The notes: a model not told the origin generated them from the sequence alone. A stretch of 64,000 bases of DNA from JABFRG01 sp046351415 (GCA_046351415.1 JAXLYO010000004.1:372001-436000), one strand, 5' to 3'. Shown: positions 26,595-35,379, numbered from the stretch's first letter. Translations and numbers: made by a program.

Positions 26595-28556
26595 ATGGAC
26601 CTCCTGGAAATTTTCGACCCCAAAGCTCCGCCTCGCCCCATCGGCATCGACCTCGGGACGACGCACTCCCTCGTTGCGTACGTTCGCGATGGTCGCCCGG
26701 TAGCCATCAGCGATTGCAACGACGTCACGCTGCTGCCGAGCGTCGTATCCTACGACGGGTCCGACTCGCCGACCGTAGGCGTGCTGGCGAAAGCGCGCGC
26801 TGCGGAGGCTCCGCGCGAAACGATCGTGAGTGTGAAGCGCTTCATGGGGCGCGGTGCCGACGACCCGGAGACGCTTCGGATGGGGCCATACGCCTTCGTG
26901 CCTCGACAGGAGGGCGGTCCCAACACGGTGAAGTTTCGCGTGCACGACAAAGAGGTCACGCCCGTCGAGGTGAGCGCCGAAATTCTTCGGGCGCTGAAGC
27001 GACTCGCCGAAGACGAACTTCGAACCGTGGGCGGTGCCGTCATCACCGTGCCGGCCTACTTCGACGATGCTCAACGTCAGGCGACGAAAGATGCAGGCAA
27101 GCTCGCAGGACTCGAAGTCCTTCGCCTCCTGAACGAACCCACCGCAGCGGCTCTCGCGTACGGTCTCGAGACGAAAAAGAACGGTCGGTTCGCGGTGTAC
27201 GACCTCGGTGGAGGCACGTTCGACATCACCATACTTCTGCTCGAAGACGGCGTCTTCCAAGTGCGCTCTACGGGCGGCGACAGCGCGCTCGGTGGTGACG
27301 ACATGGACCGTGCGCTCGCCGAAGAGTTGTCCGCGTCGTTCGGTCTCTCGGCGGAAGCCACGAAGCGACCAGAGGTCATCCGCCTCCTCCTCGACCTGGC
27401 GCGCGACACGAAGCATCGCCTGACGGACTCGAACGAGGTTTCCGTTTCGAACCCCTTCGACGAAGGTCCCCGCACGACGACCGTGACGCGTGAACGCTTC
27501 GATGCGCTCATTGCACCGCTCCTCTTGCGAACCGAGGTCGCTTGCAAGCGCGCGCTGCGTGACGCTGGCCTCAAGGCGTCCGAACTCGATGGCGTCATCC
27601 TCGTCGGGGGCTCGACACGCGTCCCTGCAGTGCGCGCGTTCGTGAAGCGCATGTTCGAGCGCGACCCCCTCTGTGATCTCGATCCAGACCAAGTCGTTGC
27701 GCTCGGTGCCGCACTGCAGGCCGACCTGCTCGCGGGAAGCGGCAATGCGGACGACGTGCTCCTTCTCGATGTTCTTCCGCTCTCGCTCGGCATCGAAGTG
27801 GGCGGAGGTGTGGTCGACAAGATTCTCCCGCGCAACACCACCATCCCGACCGGCGCTCGCGCGACGTACACCACTCAGGAAGACAAGCAGACGGGGTTCG
27901 AAATCCACGTGGTCCAAGGGGAGCGCGAGCTCGCGGCCGACTGTCGCAGTCTCGCGCGCTTCACGCTGCGTGGCATTCCTCCGATGCCCGCCGGCGTCGC
28001 ACGTCTAGAAGTGCAGTTCAACGTGGACGAGAACGGTCTTCTGCGCGTGCACGCCAAAGAGACGACGACCTCCATCGAACAAACGGTCGACGTGAAGCCG
28101 AGCTATGGGCTCGACGACGAAACGGTCGAACGCATGCTGCTCGACGCGCTCGATCACGGCGAAGACGATTTGCGAAAGCGCAAGCTTGCCGAGGTTCGTG
28201 TCGAAGCGCAGCGCATGGCCCTCGCGACCGAAAAGGCGATCGTGGCCGATGCGGGCCTCCTCGAGGAAGGGGAGTCCGAGAAGATCTCTCAGGCGCTCCT
28301 TGCGCTCACTACCGCAGCGAAAGGCGATGAAGCCGGGGCCGTGCAGAGCGCGATCGAAGCGCTAGACGCTGCAACGAAGGCGTTTGCCGGGCGACGGATG
28401 AACCGTGCGATCATGGAGGCGATGCAGGGCAAAGACGTGGGTCAAGTCGAGGCGCAAGTGGCGCACGCACTCACGGTCGAGGAGGCCCACGAACAACGTG
28501 GCTACCGAACGACGGGGCCCCATGACCATGCGAAGACCGACGAAGGGAAGGGCTGA
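26595..28556 (+). CDS. hscA: HscA, Hsp70-type chaperone of Fe-S assembly
   Basis: The 653-residue protein is an Hsp70 homologue with the nucleotide-binding signature IGIDLGTTHSLVA, VPAYFDDAQRQATKDA, VYDLGGGTFDITIL and ILVGGSTRVPAVR, and a substrate-binding domain after about 390. Its place between hscB and fdx, and the LPPVK motif in IscU, identify it as HscA rather than DnaK. It lacks the EEVD-like DnaK tail. It drives cluster transfer from IscU using ATP. It starts immediately after the hscB stop. Confidence 0.93.
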   Translation: MDLLEIFDPKAPPRPIGIDLGTTHSLVAYVRDGRPVAISDCNDVTLLPSVVSYDGSDSPTVGVLAKARAAEAPRETIVSVKRFMGRGADDPETLRMGPYAFVPRQEGGPNTVKFRVHDKEVTPVEVSAEILRALKRLAEDELRTVGGAVITVPAYFDDAQRQATKDAGKLAGLEVLRLLNEPTAAALAYGLETKKNGRFAVYDLGGGTFDITILLLEDGVFQVRSTGGDSALGGDDMDRALAEELSASFGLSAEATKRPEVIRLLLDLARDTKHRLTDSNEVSVSNPFDEGPRTTTVTRERFDALIAPLLLRTEVACKRALRDAGLKASELDGVILVGGSTRVPAVRAFVKRMFERDPLCDLDPDQVVALGAALQADLLAGSGNADDVLLLDVLPLSLGIEVGGGVVDKILPRNTTIPTGARATYTTQEDKQTGFEIHVVQGERELAADCRSLARFTLRGIPPMPAGVARLEVQFNVDENGLLRVHAKETTTSIEQTVDVKPSYGLDDETVERMLLDALDHGEDDLRKRKLAEVRVEAQRMALATEKAIVADAGLLEEGESEKISQALLALTTAAKGDEAGAVQSAIEALDAATKAFAGRRMNRAIMEAMQGKDVGQVEAQVAHALTVEEAHEQRGYRTTGPHDHAKTDEGKG

Positions 28557-28559
28557 GCC

Positions 28560-28916
28560 GTGACAAAGGTCGTGTTCAAGGGCTTTGCAGAGGTCGACGT
28601 ACCCGTAGGCACGAGCCTGCTCAAGGCCGCGCAGACGGTCGAAGCCCCCGAAGGGTACGCGTGCGGCGGGGTCTGCGCGTGTTCGACGTGCCACGTCTAC
28701 GTTCTCTCCGGAGGTCATCTCCTCTCCGAAATGGAAGACGAGGAGAACGACATTCTCGACAAGGCGTTCGACGTGCGTGCGACCTCTCGCCTCGGTTGTC
28801 AGGCCAAGATCGAGAAGGACGGTGTGATCGAGCTCGAAATTTCGCGGGAGAGCCTCGAAGCGTACGAGAACGAGCATCCGGAACATCGCGGCAAGTACAC
28901 GGGCCGCAGCAAGTAG
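28560..28916 (+). CDS. fdx: ISC-type [2Fe-2S] ferredoxin
   Basis: The 118-residue protein has the adrenodoxin-type ligands Cys35, Cys41, Cys44 and Cys80, with an extra Cys39 between the first two. It supplies electrons for cluster assembly. The GTG start is 3 bases after the hscA stop. It closes the operon: no iscX follows, and the next gene is a GST after a 130-base gap that contains no gene. Confidence 0.93.
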   Translation: MTKVVFKGFAEVDVPVGTSLLKAAQTVEAPEGYACGGVCACSTCHVYVLSGGHLLSEMEDEENDILDKAFDVRATSRLGCQAKIEKDGVIELEISRESLEAYENEHPEHRGKYTGRSK

Positions 28917-29046
28917 CCGTTCGTCCCAGCTTCGCGCGTCCTCACAGGAAGCCGCGCGTTCGGGGTTGCCATTTCCTCATGCGTGAGATACTGAACGGGC
29001 AATCAGTTGTTCCTATTGGAAACCACCCTTTGCCGGAGAAATCAGC

Positions 29047-29664
29047 ATGAGCCTCACGTTCTATTACGCCCCGATGTCCACCGCTTCCGTCACCGCCCTC
29101 ATCCTCGAGGAGCTCGAGGTTCCGTGCGAGCGTGTCAAGCTCGACCTCAAAGCGGGCGACGCGAAGAAGCCCGACTTCGTGAAGTTGAACCCCAACGCAA
29201 AGGTGCCGGTCATCGTTCACGATGGAACGGTGCTTTGGGAGTCGACGGCGATCACGATGTATCTCGGCGAAACGTTCGGCGTCGAGAAAGGGCTCTACCC
29301 CGCCGCCGGCCCGAAGCGCGGCGAAGCGATGAAGTGGATCTGCTGGGGGGGCGTGACGCTCGTCGACGCCGTCTACCGCTGGGCTCGCAACACCAGTGAA
29401 TGGATGCCCGCCGACCAACGCAACGCGAAGGCGGGTGAGATCGGTCGGCAGGAGATCGACAACTGCCTCCGCATTCTCGACAGCGCACTCGAAGGCCGCT
29501 CCTATCTCATCGGCGATTTCTCGCTCGCGGACGCGCACCTGTTCTCGCTCATGGGATGGCTCCAGTACATGAAGATCGATCTCTCTTCGCACAAGCACCT
29601 CATGGCGTGGTTCGGACGCTGCGCAGAGCGCCCTGCGTCGAAACGAATGATGCAGAACCCCTGA
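29047..29664 (+). CDS. Glutathione S-transferase family protein
   Basis: The 205-residue protein has a thioredoxin-like N-terminal domain with the cis-Pro loop KVPVIVHDG and the ES pair (WESTAI) that binds the gamma-glutamyl group, and an all-helical C-terminal domain. It starts MSLTFYYAPMSTAS, where Ser or Thr may be the catalytic residue. It probably acts on electrophiles or peroxides with glutathione or another thiol. It is outside the isc operon by spacing, but oxidative-stress roles are compatible. Confidence 0.82.
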   Translation: MSLTFYYAPMSTASVTALILEELEVPCERVKLDLKAGDAKKPDFVKLNPNAKVPVIVHDGTVLWESTAITMYLGETFGVEKGLYPAAGPKRGEAMKWICWGGVTLVDAVYRWARNTSEWMPADQRNAKAGEIGRQEIDNCLRILDSALEGRSYLIGDFSLADAHLFSLMGWLQYMKIDLSSHKHLMAWFGRCAERPASKRMMQNP

Positions 29665-29785
29665 ACCGAACGCGCCCTTTCTTGCGGCCGCGGCGGAAGG
29701 CGAGTCATGGCCCCAGTACGCTGCTCTCGTGACACCGAGTGTGAATGAACCAGGGGGGCGGCGCATCTCGAGGGGAGTCATGCTC

Positions 29786-30268
29786 ATGCGCATCGCTTCC
29801 CTCGCGCCCGTCCTCGCCTTGTTCACCATGGGCTGCGTGTCCCACGAAGGGGGTGCAAAGGCGCCTTTTTCCACGACCGCGCGCATGCATGCGGAGGTTG
29901 CCGCAGAGTGGGCAAGCTGCGCGGGCTTCGCCGGTGCCGTGCACGCCGACTCCACGTGCGCGCGCTATGATCAACGCAGCGGCGGCGTAGGGCCGCTCGA
30001 TTCTCGTGTGAGTCCGGGGACCGCGACGGCGCGCGTCGCGTGTGGCTCGGACCTTCGCCTGACGAACTCCCGATTCCGAGTCGATTGCGCGAGCACGTCG
30101 GCCCATGCGCACGTCATGCTGCTCGTTCTCGAAGACCGAGCTCATCCGGAGAATGAGGGCACGCGACACACGCTCGGAATCTACCGAGGCGCGTTCGACT
30201 TCATCCAGGTCTGGGTCGCCGATCGCGGTCCCTACGTCGACTTCACCGTCGACTACGGCGTCCTCTGA
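29786..30268 (+). CDS. Small lipoprotein, unknown function
   Basis: The ATG at 29786 sits 8 bases after AGGGGAG, which gives a signal peptide MRIASLAPVLALFTMGC with lipobox TMGC. An ATG at 29780 is too close to the ribosome-binding site. The mature part (about 140 residues) has several cysteines and a beta-rich C-terminus (FIQVWVADRGPYVDFTVDYG). No family is recognised. The predicted location is the outer or inner membrane facing the periplasm. Confidence 0.6.
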   Translation: MRIASLAPVLALFTMGCVSHEGGAKAPFSTTARMHAEVAAEWASCAGFAGAVHADSTCARYDQRSGGVGPLDSRVSPGTATARVACGSDLRLTNSRFRVDCASTSAHAHVMLLVLEDRAHPENEGTRHTLGIYRGAFDFIQVWVADRGPYVDFTVDYGVL

Positions 30269-30397
30269 GAGCCGTGCGCGTGCGAACGCTGACCAGCGTG
30301 CATCTGCGCACGGCTTTTCCGGCTCGGCTCGCGCTGCTTGTTTCGTCCTGAGATTCGACGCGTCTTCGTGGGCATGAGCTTTGCTTACGCGGTGCGC

Positions 30398-31537
30398 ATG
30401 CGCCTAGCGATTTCCTCAACGACCCTTCTTGCGTGGCTACTCGCCGCTTGCGCGTCCACGCCGACCACCACGGGGGGAGCCGATGCCTCCACGGCCGCAC
30501 TCGATGCGTCGGTGAGCGATGCCGGTTCGAACGATTCTCGCTGCGCCGAGCCGAACACGCCTAGTTCGACGAACTGCGGAACGCTTTCGTGGGAGACCAG
30601 CGAAACGAAGTCCCGTCCCCGAAACCATCACGTTACGCTGCTCGCGACCACCAAAGCAGGGCCAGCGCTCTACGTGCTCGGGGGCGTCGAAGGCTCGAAG
30701 GAGCTCACGAGCGTCGATCGCATCACGCTCTCGAAGGATGGGGTGCTCGGTGAATCGGTGGAAACTACACCGATGCCGATGGCGATGGGCGGACACGTAG
30801 GGGTCGTGGTGCCGGGAGCCATCTTCGTCGCAGGTGGAATGGGCATGTCGGGAGTCTCGAACGAGAGTCATGCAGCGCCTTTGCTCGATGACGGCTCGGT
30901 CGGCGCCTGGAAAATGGGGCCCTCCGTGCTCCAGAAGCGCATGCATGCGGGCGCGTTTGCGTCGGGCAACACGGTCTATGTTCTCGGTGGGTTCAACGAC
31001 CCGAACGTATGGGACGACATCGTGCGCACGACGGTCGACCCAAGTGGAACCATCGCGGAGTTTTCTTCCGCGGGAAAGCTGCCGGGGCCGCTCTCGCATT
31101 TCGGGCTCATCTATGCGAACGGATACGTGTACGTGACCGGCGGGCTCGACAAGTCGGCCTACGCGAACCCACCTGCGCGCAAAGACGTGCATCGCGGTCG
31201 TGTGAAGGAGGACGGAACCATCGGAGACTGGACCGCCATGCCGCCCTTGCCACGCGCGCTCGCGACCCACGGCATGTTCCTCTACGGCGGCTACATGTAC
31301 GTCGTTGCCGGTATCCAAATCACGGGCGCTGCGAACCAGGAGAAGGCCGTATGGCGCGCGCCCCTCTTGCCCGACCATGGGCTCGGACCATGGGAAGCTT
31401 CCGCGCCGTTACCGATGGCCAAAGGGCACGCCCATCATGCCCCTGTCTTCGGTACCCATGTCTATTCCGTGGGCGGTGCCGTGGACTTCGCCCTCAAATC
31501 GACGGACGCGATCCACGTGGGCACGTTCACGCTCTGA
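30398..31537 (+). CDS. Kelch/galactose-oxidase-like beta-propeller lipoprotein
   Basis: The signal peptide ends in LLAACAS, a lipobox-like site. The mature protein has repeated strands of the form YVLGG, AIFVAGGMG, VYVLGGFND, VYVTGGLD, YMYVVAGI and VYSVGGAVD, spaced about 50-60 residues, the double-Gly pattern of Kelch repeats that build a beta-propeller. Six or so blades are visible. Such surface lipoproteins are numerous in myxobacteria and their ligands are unknown. A start at 30374 is possible but gives a poorer signal sequence. The next gene converges on it. Confidence 0.72.
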   Translation: MRLAISSTTLLAWLLAACASTPTTTGGADASTAALDASVSDAGSNDSRCAEPNTPSSTNCGTLSWETSETKSRPRNHHVTLLATTKAGPALYVLGGVEGSKELTSVDRITLSKDGVLGESVETTPMPMAMGGHVGVVVPGAIFVAGGMGMSGVSNESHAAPLLDDGSVGAWKMGPSVLQKRMHAGAFASGNTVYVLGGFNDPNVWDDIVRTTVDPSGTIAEFSSAGKLPGPLSHFGLIYANGYVYVTGGLDKSAYANPPARKDVHRGRVKEDGTIGDWTAMPPLPRALATHGMFLYGGYMYVVAGIQITGAANQEKAVWRAPLLPDHGLGPWEASAPLPMAKGHAHHAPVFGTHVYSVGGAVDFALKSTDAIHVGTFTL

Positions 31538-31549
31538 CGATTTCGGCGC

Positions 31550-32608
31550 CTACAGACCCGCGCTACGGAAGCCGCGATCTTGCGCCGCAAGACGGTTCCA
31601 GCGCGGTGACACGAAGGCTCGCATCATTTCGCCAACGAGGTGTAGTTGGTCGAAGTGATCGTGCGGGCCGCCGCCGCGCCACATACGACCATGGAGGGCG
31701 CCTGCGTCGCTCTTCCACTTGAGTGTCATGCCGAGGCCGTTCTTCTCTTGAACGCCGGTGCCTGTAACGTGCACCTGATTCATGATGGCTTCGATCGTCT
31801 CTGCGCAGCTCGCGTAGTCGGGCGGCAAGATGCTCGAGCTCGACATGACGAGCGCTTTCGCGCCCTCTTTTGCCTTCTCCGCGAAGCGCACGAACTTGCC
31901 GATGGACTTCGTGTCGACCCACTCGACACCGCGGCCCATGGCCGGGTTCGTCGGATTGCCCATCAACACTTGTCCGCTCTTGGGGTCTGCGTAAGGAGCA
32001 TGAGCGCTGTCGAGGAGAACGACCGCGTCGATCTTCTGCGCCGTCTCGCTGTTGCCGAGAAGTGCGCCAACGCCCCCCATGCCCGCGCTCCACGAAACGA
32101 CGCCGAGACGACGAAGATGCAGCGGTCGCTTCTCGCCCTTACTCTTCATGTCGGCGAACGTCGAGCGAACGACGAAATCGAGGTAGCCCGGCGAGGCAAA
32201 GAGCTTTGCATAGCCCGCGCTGCCGACGACTTCGCGAATGGCAATGCTCGCAATGACGGCGTTGAGGCCGCTCTCACGCCACTCTTTGTCGGCCATCATG
32301 GCCCCGTTCAAGTGGATCATGAGGTCGACGCCGCCATCGGCACCCACGTCGAGATTCTTGGGCGCGAGGTACGCGCCATAGCCCGTGCCGAGCCACTTGC
32401 CGTACTCGACCGGCGGAACCGTGAAGTCTTTGGAGCGAACGTCGGGCTCGGCGGCAGCAGCGAGGATCGCCGGCGCGGCAGCAATTGCATTCGTTACGTT
32501 GGCAGCGCTGACAGGCGCTGCTGGCGGGATGGGCGCGGCTTCGGCCTTGTTCGGCGGTACCAGCCCAAGGAGCATGAGAGCCCCGACCATGTAACGTGCA
32601 ACATGCAT
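31550..32608 (-). CDS. Secreted alpha/beta-hydrolase-like protein
   Basis: The 352-residue product has a signal peptide (ending near AEAAP) and then an Ala/Pro-rich segment. The domain contains a GxSxG-like nucleophile elbow, SWSAGMGG (Gly replaced by Ser at the first position), preceded by a strand VV and followed by a VVLLDSAHAP strand carrying an Asp. These fit an alpha/beta hydrolase, but the elbow is atypical and a catalytic His is not certain (HDHFDQLH near the C-terminus is a candidate). The start overlaps the glyA stop by one base (TGATG), so it is coupled to glyA translation, although no metabolic link is obvious. Confidence 0.6.
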   Translation of the reverse strand: MHVARYMVGALMLLGLVPPNKAEAAPIPPAAPVSAANVTNAIAAAPAILAAAAEPDVRSKDFTVPPVEYGKWLGTGYGAYLAPKNLDVGADGGVDLMIHLNGAMMADKEWRESGLNAVIASIAIREVVGSAGYAKLFASPGYLDFVVRSTFADMKSKGEKRPLHLRRLGVVSWSAGMGGVGALLGNSETAQKIDAVVLLDSAHAPYADPKSGQVLMGNPTNPAMGRGVEWVDTKSIGKFVRFAEKAKEGAKALVMSSSSILPPDYASCAETIEAIMNQVHVTGTGVQEKNGLGMTLKWKSDAGALHGRMWRGGGPHDHFDQLHLVGEMMRAFVSPRWNRLAAQDRGFRSAGL

Positions 32609-33888
32609 CAAATCACCAAACCCGGTGCGGGGAACTTTGCGCAAACTTCGCGCACTTCCCCCGCGATACGGCCTAGAAGGGTTTCATCGGTAGGTGAAGC
32701 CACCACGCGCTCCATCCAATTGGCAAGTAAGAGCATTTGTTCCCGCACCATGCCTCGCGACGTGATCGCGGGGGTTCCGATGCGAAGGCCCGACGGATCG
32801 AAGGGCTTGCGCGGGTCGAAGGGGACGGCGTTGTAGTTGAGAACGATGCCGGCGCGGTCGAGCGCTTGCGCGATCGGCTTGCCAGCGTGGCCCTTCGACG
32901 TGAGGTCGACGAGCATGAGATGGTTGTCGGTGCCGCCGGTGGTGACAGAGAAGCCACGCTCCATGAGCGCCGCGGCGAGCGCCTGCGCGTTGTCGACGAC
33001 AGCCTTGCAGTACGTCGTGTACTCGGGTTGCAACGCTTCTTTGGCCGCAACGGCGATGCCGGCGGTCGTGTGGTTGTGCGGCCCGCCTTGGAGACCGGGG
33101 AAGACGGCCTTGTCGATCTTGGCGGCGTGCTCCGGCTTCGTGAAGATCATGCCGCCCCGGGGTCCGCGGAACGTCTTGTGAGTCGTGGAGGTCACGACAT
33201 CGGCAATTCCGATGGGGGAGGGATGCACGCCCGTCGCCACGAGACCAGAGATATGCGCGATGTCCGCTGCGAGGACGGCGCCGACCTCGTCCGCGATGGA
33301 GCGGAATGCCTGGAAGTCGAGCGTGCGTGGATAGGCCGTCGTGCCGCACCAGATGAGCTTGGGCCGGTGCTGTTTCGCCAGCGAACGGACTTCATCCATG
33401 TCGATCCGGTGGTCCGACTGGCGCACGCCGTACGGAACGCTCTTGAAGAAGAGGCCGGTGATCGAGACCGAGTGGCCGTGGGTGAGGTGACCGCCAGCAG
33501 CGAGGCCGAGACCCATCACCGTATCGCCGGGCTTGCAGAAGGCGAGGTAGACCGCGAGGTTGGCGGGGCTGCCGGAGTACGGCTGTACGTTGACGTGGAT
33601 GGGCGCCCCGGGCACCGCTGCCGACTTACCGAAGAGCTCTTGGAGCCGAGAGATGGCGAGCTGCTCGACCTTGTCGATGACCTGCTGGCCCTCGTAGTAG
33701 CGCTTGCCGGCGTACCCTTCGGAGTACTTGTTCGTCAGGACGGACCCAGACGCTTCGAGGACGGACCGCGAAACGTAGTTCTCACTCGCGATGAGTCTGA
33801 ATGTGTCTTGCTCGCGACGATTCTCGTCGGCGATGAGATTCGCGACCTCTGCGTCGAACGTCGAAAGGGATGCCTCGCCGGACCGCAT
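32608..33888 (-). CDS. glyA: Serine hydroxymethyltransferase
   Basis: The 426-residue enzyme interconverts serine and glycine with tetrahydrofolate. The PLP lysine is Lys238 in STTHKTFRGPRGG; also visible are SENYVS, the NKYSEGYAGKRYYEG block and HGHSVSITG. The first residues MRSGEASLSTFDAEV are variable in the family; the ATG at 33888 gives the normal length. The next gene overlaps by one base. The upstream region contains the foldable leader described separately. Confidence 0.93.
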   Translation of the reverse strand: MRSGEASLSTFDAEVANLIADENRREQDTFRLIASENYVSRSVLEASGSVLTNKYSEGYAGKRYYEGQQVIDKVEQLAISRLQELFGKSAAVPGAPIHVNVQPYSGSPANLAVYLAFCKPGDTVMGLGLAAGGHLTHGHSVSITGLFFKSVPYGVRQSDHRIDMDEVRSLAKQHRPKLIWCGTTAYPRTLDFQAFRSIADEVGAVLAADIAHISGLVATGVHPSPIGIADVVTSTTHKTFRGPRGGMIFTKPEHAAKIDKAVFPGLQGGPHNHTTAGIAVAAKEALQPEYTTYCKAVVDNAQALAAALMERGFSVTTGGTDNHLMLVDLTSKGHAGKPIAQALDRAGIVLNYNAVPFDPRKPFDPSGLRIGTPAITSRGMVREQMLLLANWMERVVASPTDETLLGRIAGEVREVCAKFPAPGLVI

Positions 33889-33914
33889 GAAGGAAGGGAG
33901 AAAACCCTAGAATA

Positions 33915-33964
33915 GAAGCCCCGCCAAGCCTTTTTTGCACGGTACATCCAATTGCTTGGGGCTC
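33915..33964 (-). promoter_or_regulatory. Stem-loop in the 5' leader of glyA
   Basis: On the coding strand of glyA, GGGGCT-like and AAGC-type segments pair. In plus-strand terms AGCCCC (33917-33922) pairs with GGGGCT (33958-33963) and AAGC (33926-33929) pairs with GCTT (33954-33957), with a three-base bulge. The stem is 27 to 76 bases upstream of the glyA start. A second pair GCTCAA/TTGAGC just upstream (33990s-34015) competes for similar bases, so alternative folds are possible. This may be a cis-acting RNA control of glyA. Confidence 0.35.
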
Positions 33965-34371
33965 AAACGATTTCGGAAGAACTGTGCCAAGGCTCAAGTG
34001 TTCGTTTGTATTGAGCAATCCTGTAAGACACCGGACGTACGATTCATGTATGTGAATGTGGGCAACAGTCCTCCTAAAGTGACAAAGGGCCATTTTCCAG
34101 GTCGATATCGAGGGTCCCATGGAACGCGGGCGAAGCGACAGCGGGACGCCCCCGACAGGTTGGCGATGATCGGCGAGTGTCCTCTGGCCAGAAGGTCGCT
34201 TCCGCAGAGGAGCTCCTCCACTCCGGACACCAAAGGGCGTTCGCGAGAGCGGATGCGAGGCCCCAGGGGGACGGAGCCCAAACGCGGCCAGGGGCCCGAG
34301 CGATGCGCAGAATCGAATTGCGAAGCATTTTTTGACTCGGGACACTAGGCTGCGGACCGCTGACTCGACCC
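33965..34371. other. Intergenic region, possibly holding a small RNA on the + strand
   Basis: About 480 bases separate glyA (minus) and the gene at 34372 (plus), the longest gap in the window. Bases 33940-34080 are less GC-rich than the surroundings. A GTGTCC...GGACAC pair around 34180-34235 with an inner CCTCTG/CAGAGG stem suggests structure. TGCGCAGAATCGAATTGCGA followed by a TTTTTT run (34328-34333) resembles a weak terminator on the plus strand. No coding frame looks real. I checked for tmRNA because of a GGGGCTCAAACGATTTCGG stretch at 33958 and found no partner 3' end or tag reading frame. Confidence 0.3.
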
Positions 34372-35241
34372 ATGCGAACTACGCTCATCACTTGTGCAGT
34401 CCTGCTCTTCTCGACCGCCGCTCATGCGGACGACGTTGCGCCGCCGGCGCAGACACCGGTCACCCCGCCCGCGCCAGCTCCTGCACCTGCTCCTTCCGCG
34501 AGCCCAGCGACGCCCGCCGGTGGAGCGGTGCCCGAAGGCACGGGGCCGAGCGCGTCCCCCGCAGCGCCAGCTCCCCCGTTGCCGCCTCCAGCTCCAGCTC
34601 CAGCTCCAGCTCCAGCTCCAGCTCCAGCAGCGCCCCCGCCGCCTCCGGTCCCCGTCGCTGCCCCGCCACCGGAGCCTCCGCCCATGGCGCGCATTCGTTC
34701 CGGCTTCATGCTCGGCATCAGCGTGGCAGGTGCCCTCGGTGCCTCCGATGGATACCCAGCGGACGTGAAACTCCAGACGCCCGACTATTACGGCTCGACG
34801 CCCCTTCTTCCAGGAATCGCGGGTCGCCTCCTCGTGATGGGCGCGCTCACCGACTACCTCAACATCGGGTTTTTCGCCGCGCGTGGCAACTTCGGCAACG
34901 GGACGTGGTCCGTGACGAGCGGAGGCGGTGGTCTTCGCGCAGAGGTGTTTCCACTCATCTCGGTATGTTCGTGCGCCGTTCCCACCTGGTTGACGCGCGG
35001 TTTCGGTATCTATGGAGAAGCCGGGGTCGGCGGCGTAACGACGCAAGTCAAAGCGGCCGGCACTTTCGAAGACATCAGCGGAATCCAGTCCCACCTCGCA
35101 CTCGGCGTGCTCCAAGAGTTCTTCGCGGGTCGCAACTTCACGTTTGCGCCTGACCTTCGCTACGAGGTCGTGACGTCGAGCTCTGCCGACAAGAACGCGC
35201 TTGCGCTCGGCGTTCGCATCGCTTGGTACCCAGGCAACTGA
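34372..35241 (+). CDS. Outer-membrane beta-barrel protein with Pro/Ala-rich linker
   Basis: The 289-residue product has a signal peptide (ending AHADD), a long Pro/Ala linker of about 80 residues, and a C-terminal domain of about 180 residues with alternating hydrophobic strands (FMLGISVAGALG, YLNIGFFAARGN, GIYGEAGVGGV, LALGVRIAWYPG). The pattern fits a small outer-membrane barrel of the OmpA/OmpW type, ending in an aromatic-containing final strand. The linker is coded partly by a CTCCAG hexanucleotide repeat. The function is unknown. Confidence 0.6.
   Translation: MRTTLITCAVLLFSTAAHADDVAPPAQTPVTPPAPAPAPAPSASPATPAGGAVPEGTGPSASPAAPAPPLPPPAPAPAPAPAPAPAAPPPPPVPVAAPPPEPPPMARIRSGFMLGISVAGALGASDGYPADVKLQTPDYYGSTPLLPGIAGRLLVMGALTDYLNIGFFAARGNFGNGTWSVTSGGGGLRAEVFPLISVCSCAVPTWLTRGFGIYGEAGVGGVTTQVKAAGTFEDISGIQSHLALGVLQEFFAGRNFTFAPDLRYEVVTSSSADKNALALGVRIAWYPGN
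34586..34628 (+). repeat. CTCCAG hexanucleotide tandem repeat, about 7 copies
   Basis: Seven uninterrupted copies of CTCCAG (34586-34627) code for an Ala-Pro dipeptide run inside the linker of the barrel protein. Because the unit is six bases, copy-number change would lengthen the linker without a frameshift, so this is not a phase-switching tract but may vary between strains. Confidence 0.75.
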
Positions 35242-35379
35242 AGCGCAGCTTCGAGGCGAGGCTGTAGGCGGTCCCAAATATCATGGTGAGACGGCGCCGG
35301 GCGTGCACGCGCGGCGTTCGGCATTCTCGAACGCACGAACTTCTGACCCAGGGCCCGGAGTTCGGGTATCCTACGGCCC

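Noticed and set aside
33958..34010. tmRNA-like start (GGGGCTCAAACGATTTCGG)
   Set aside because: No tag reading frame (ANDNYALAA-like), no T-arm or CCA-adjacent 3' end in the next 400 bases.
34586..34628. Phase-variation contingency tract
   Set aside because: Six-base units cannot shift the frame.
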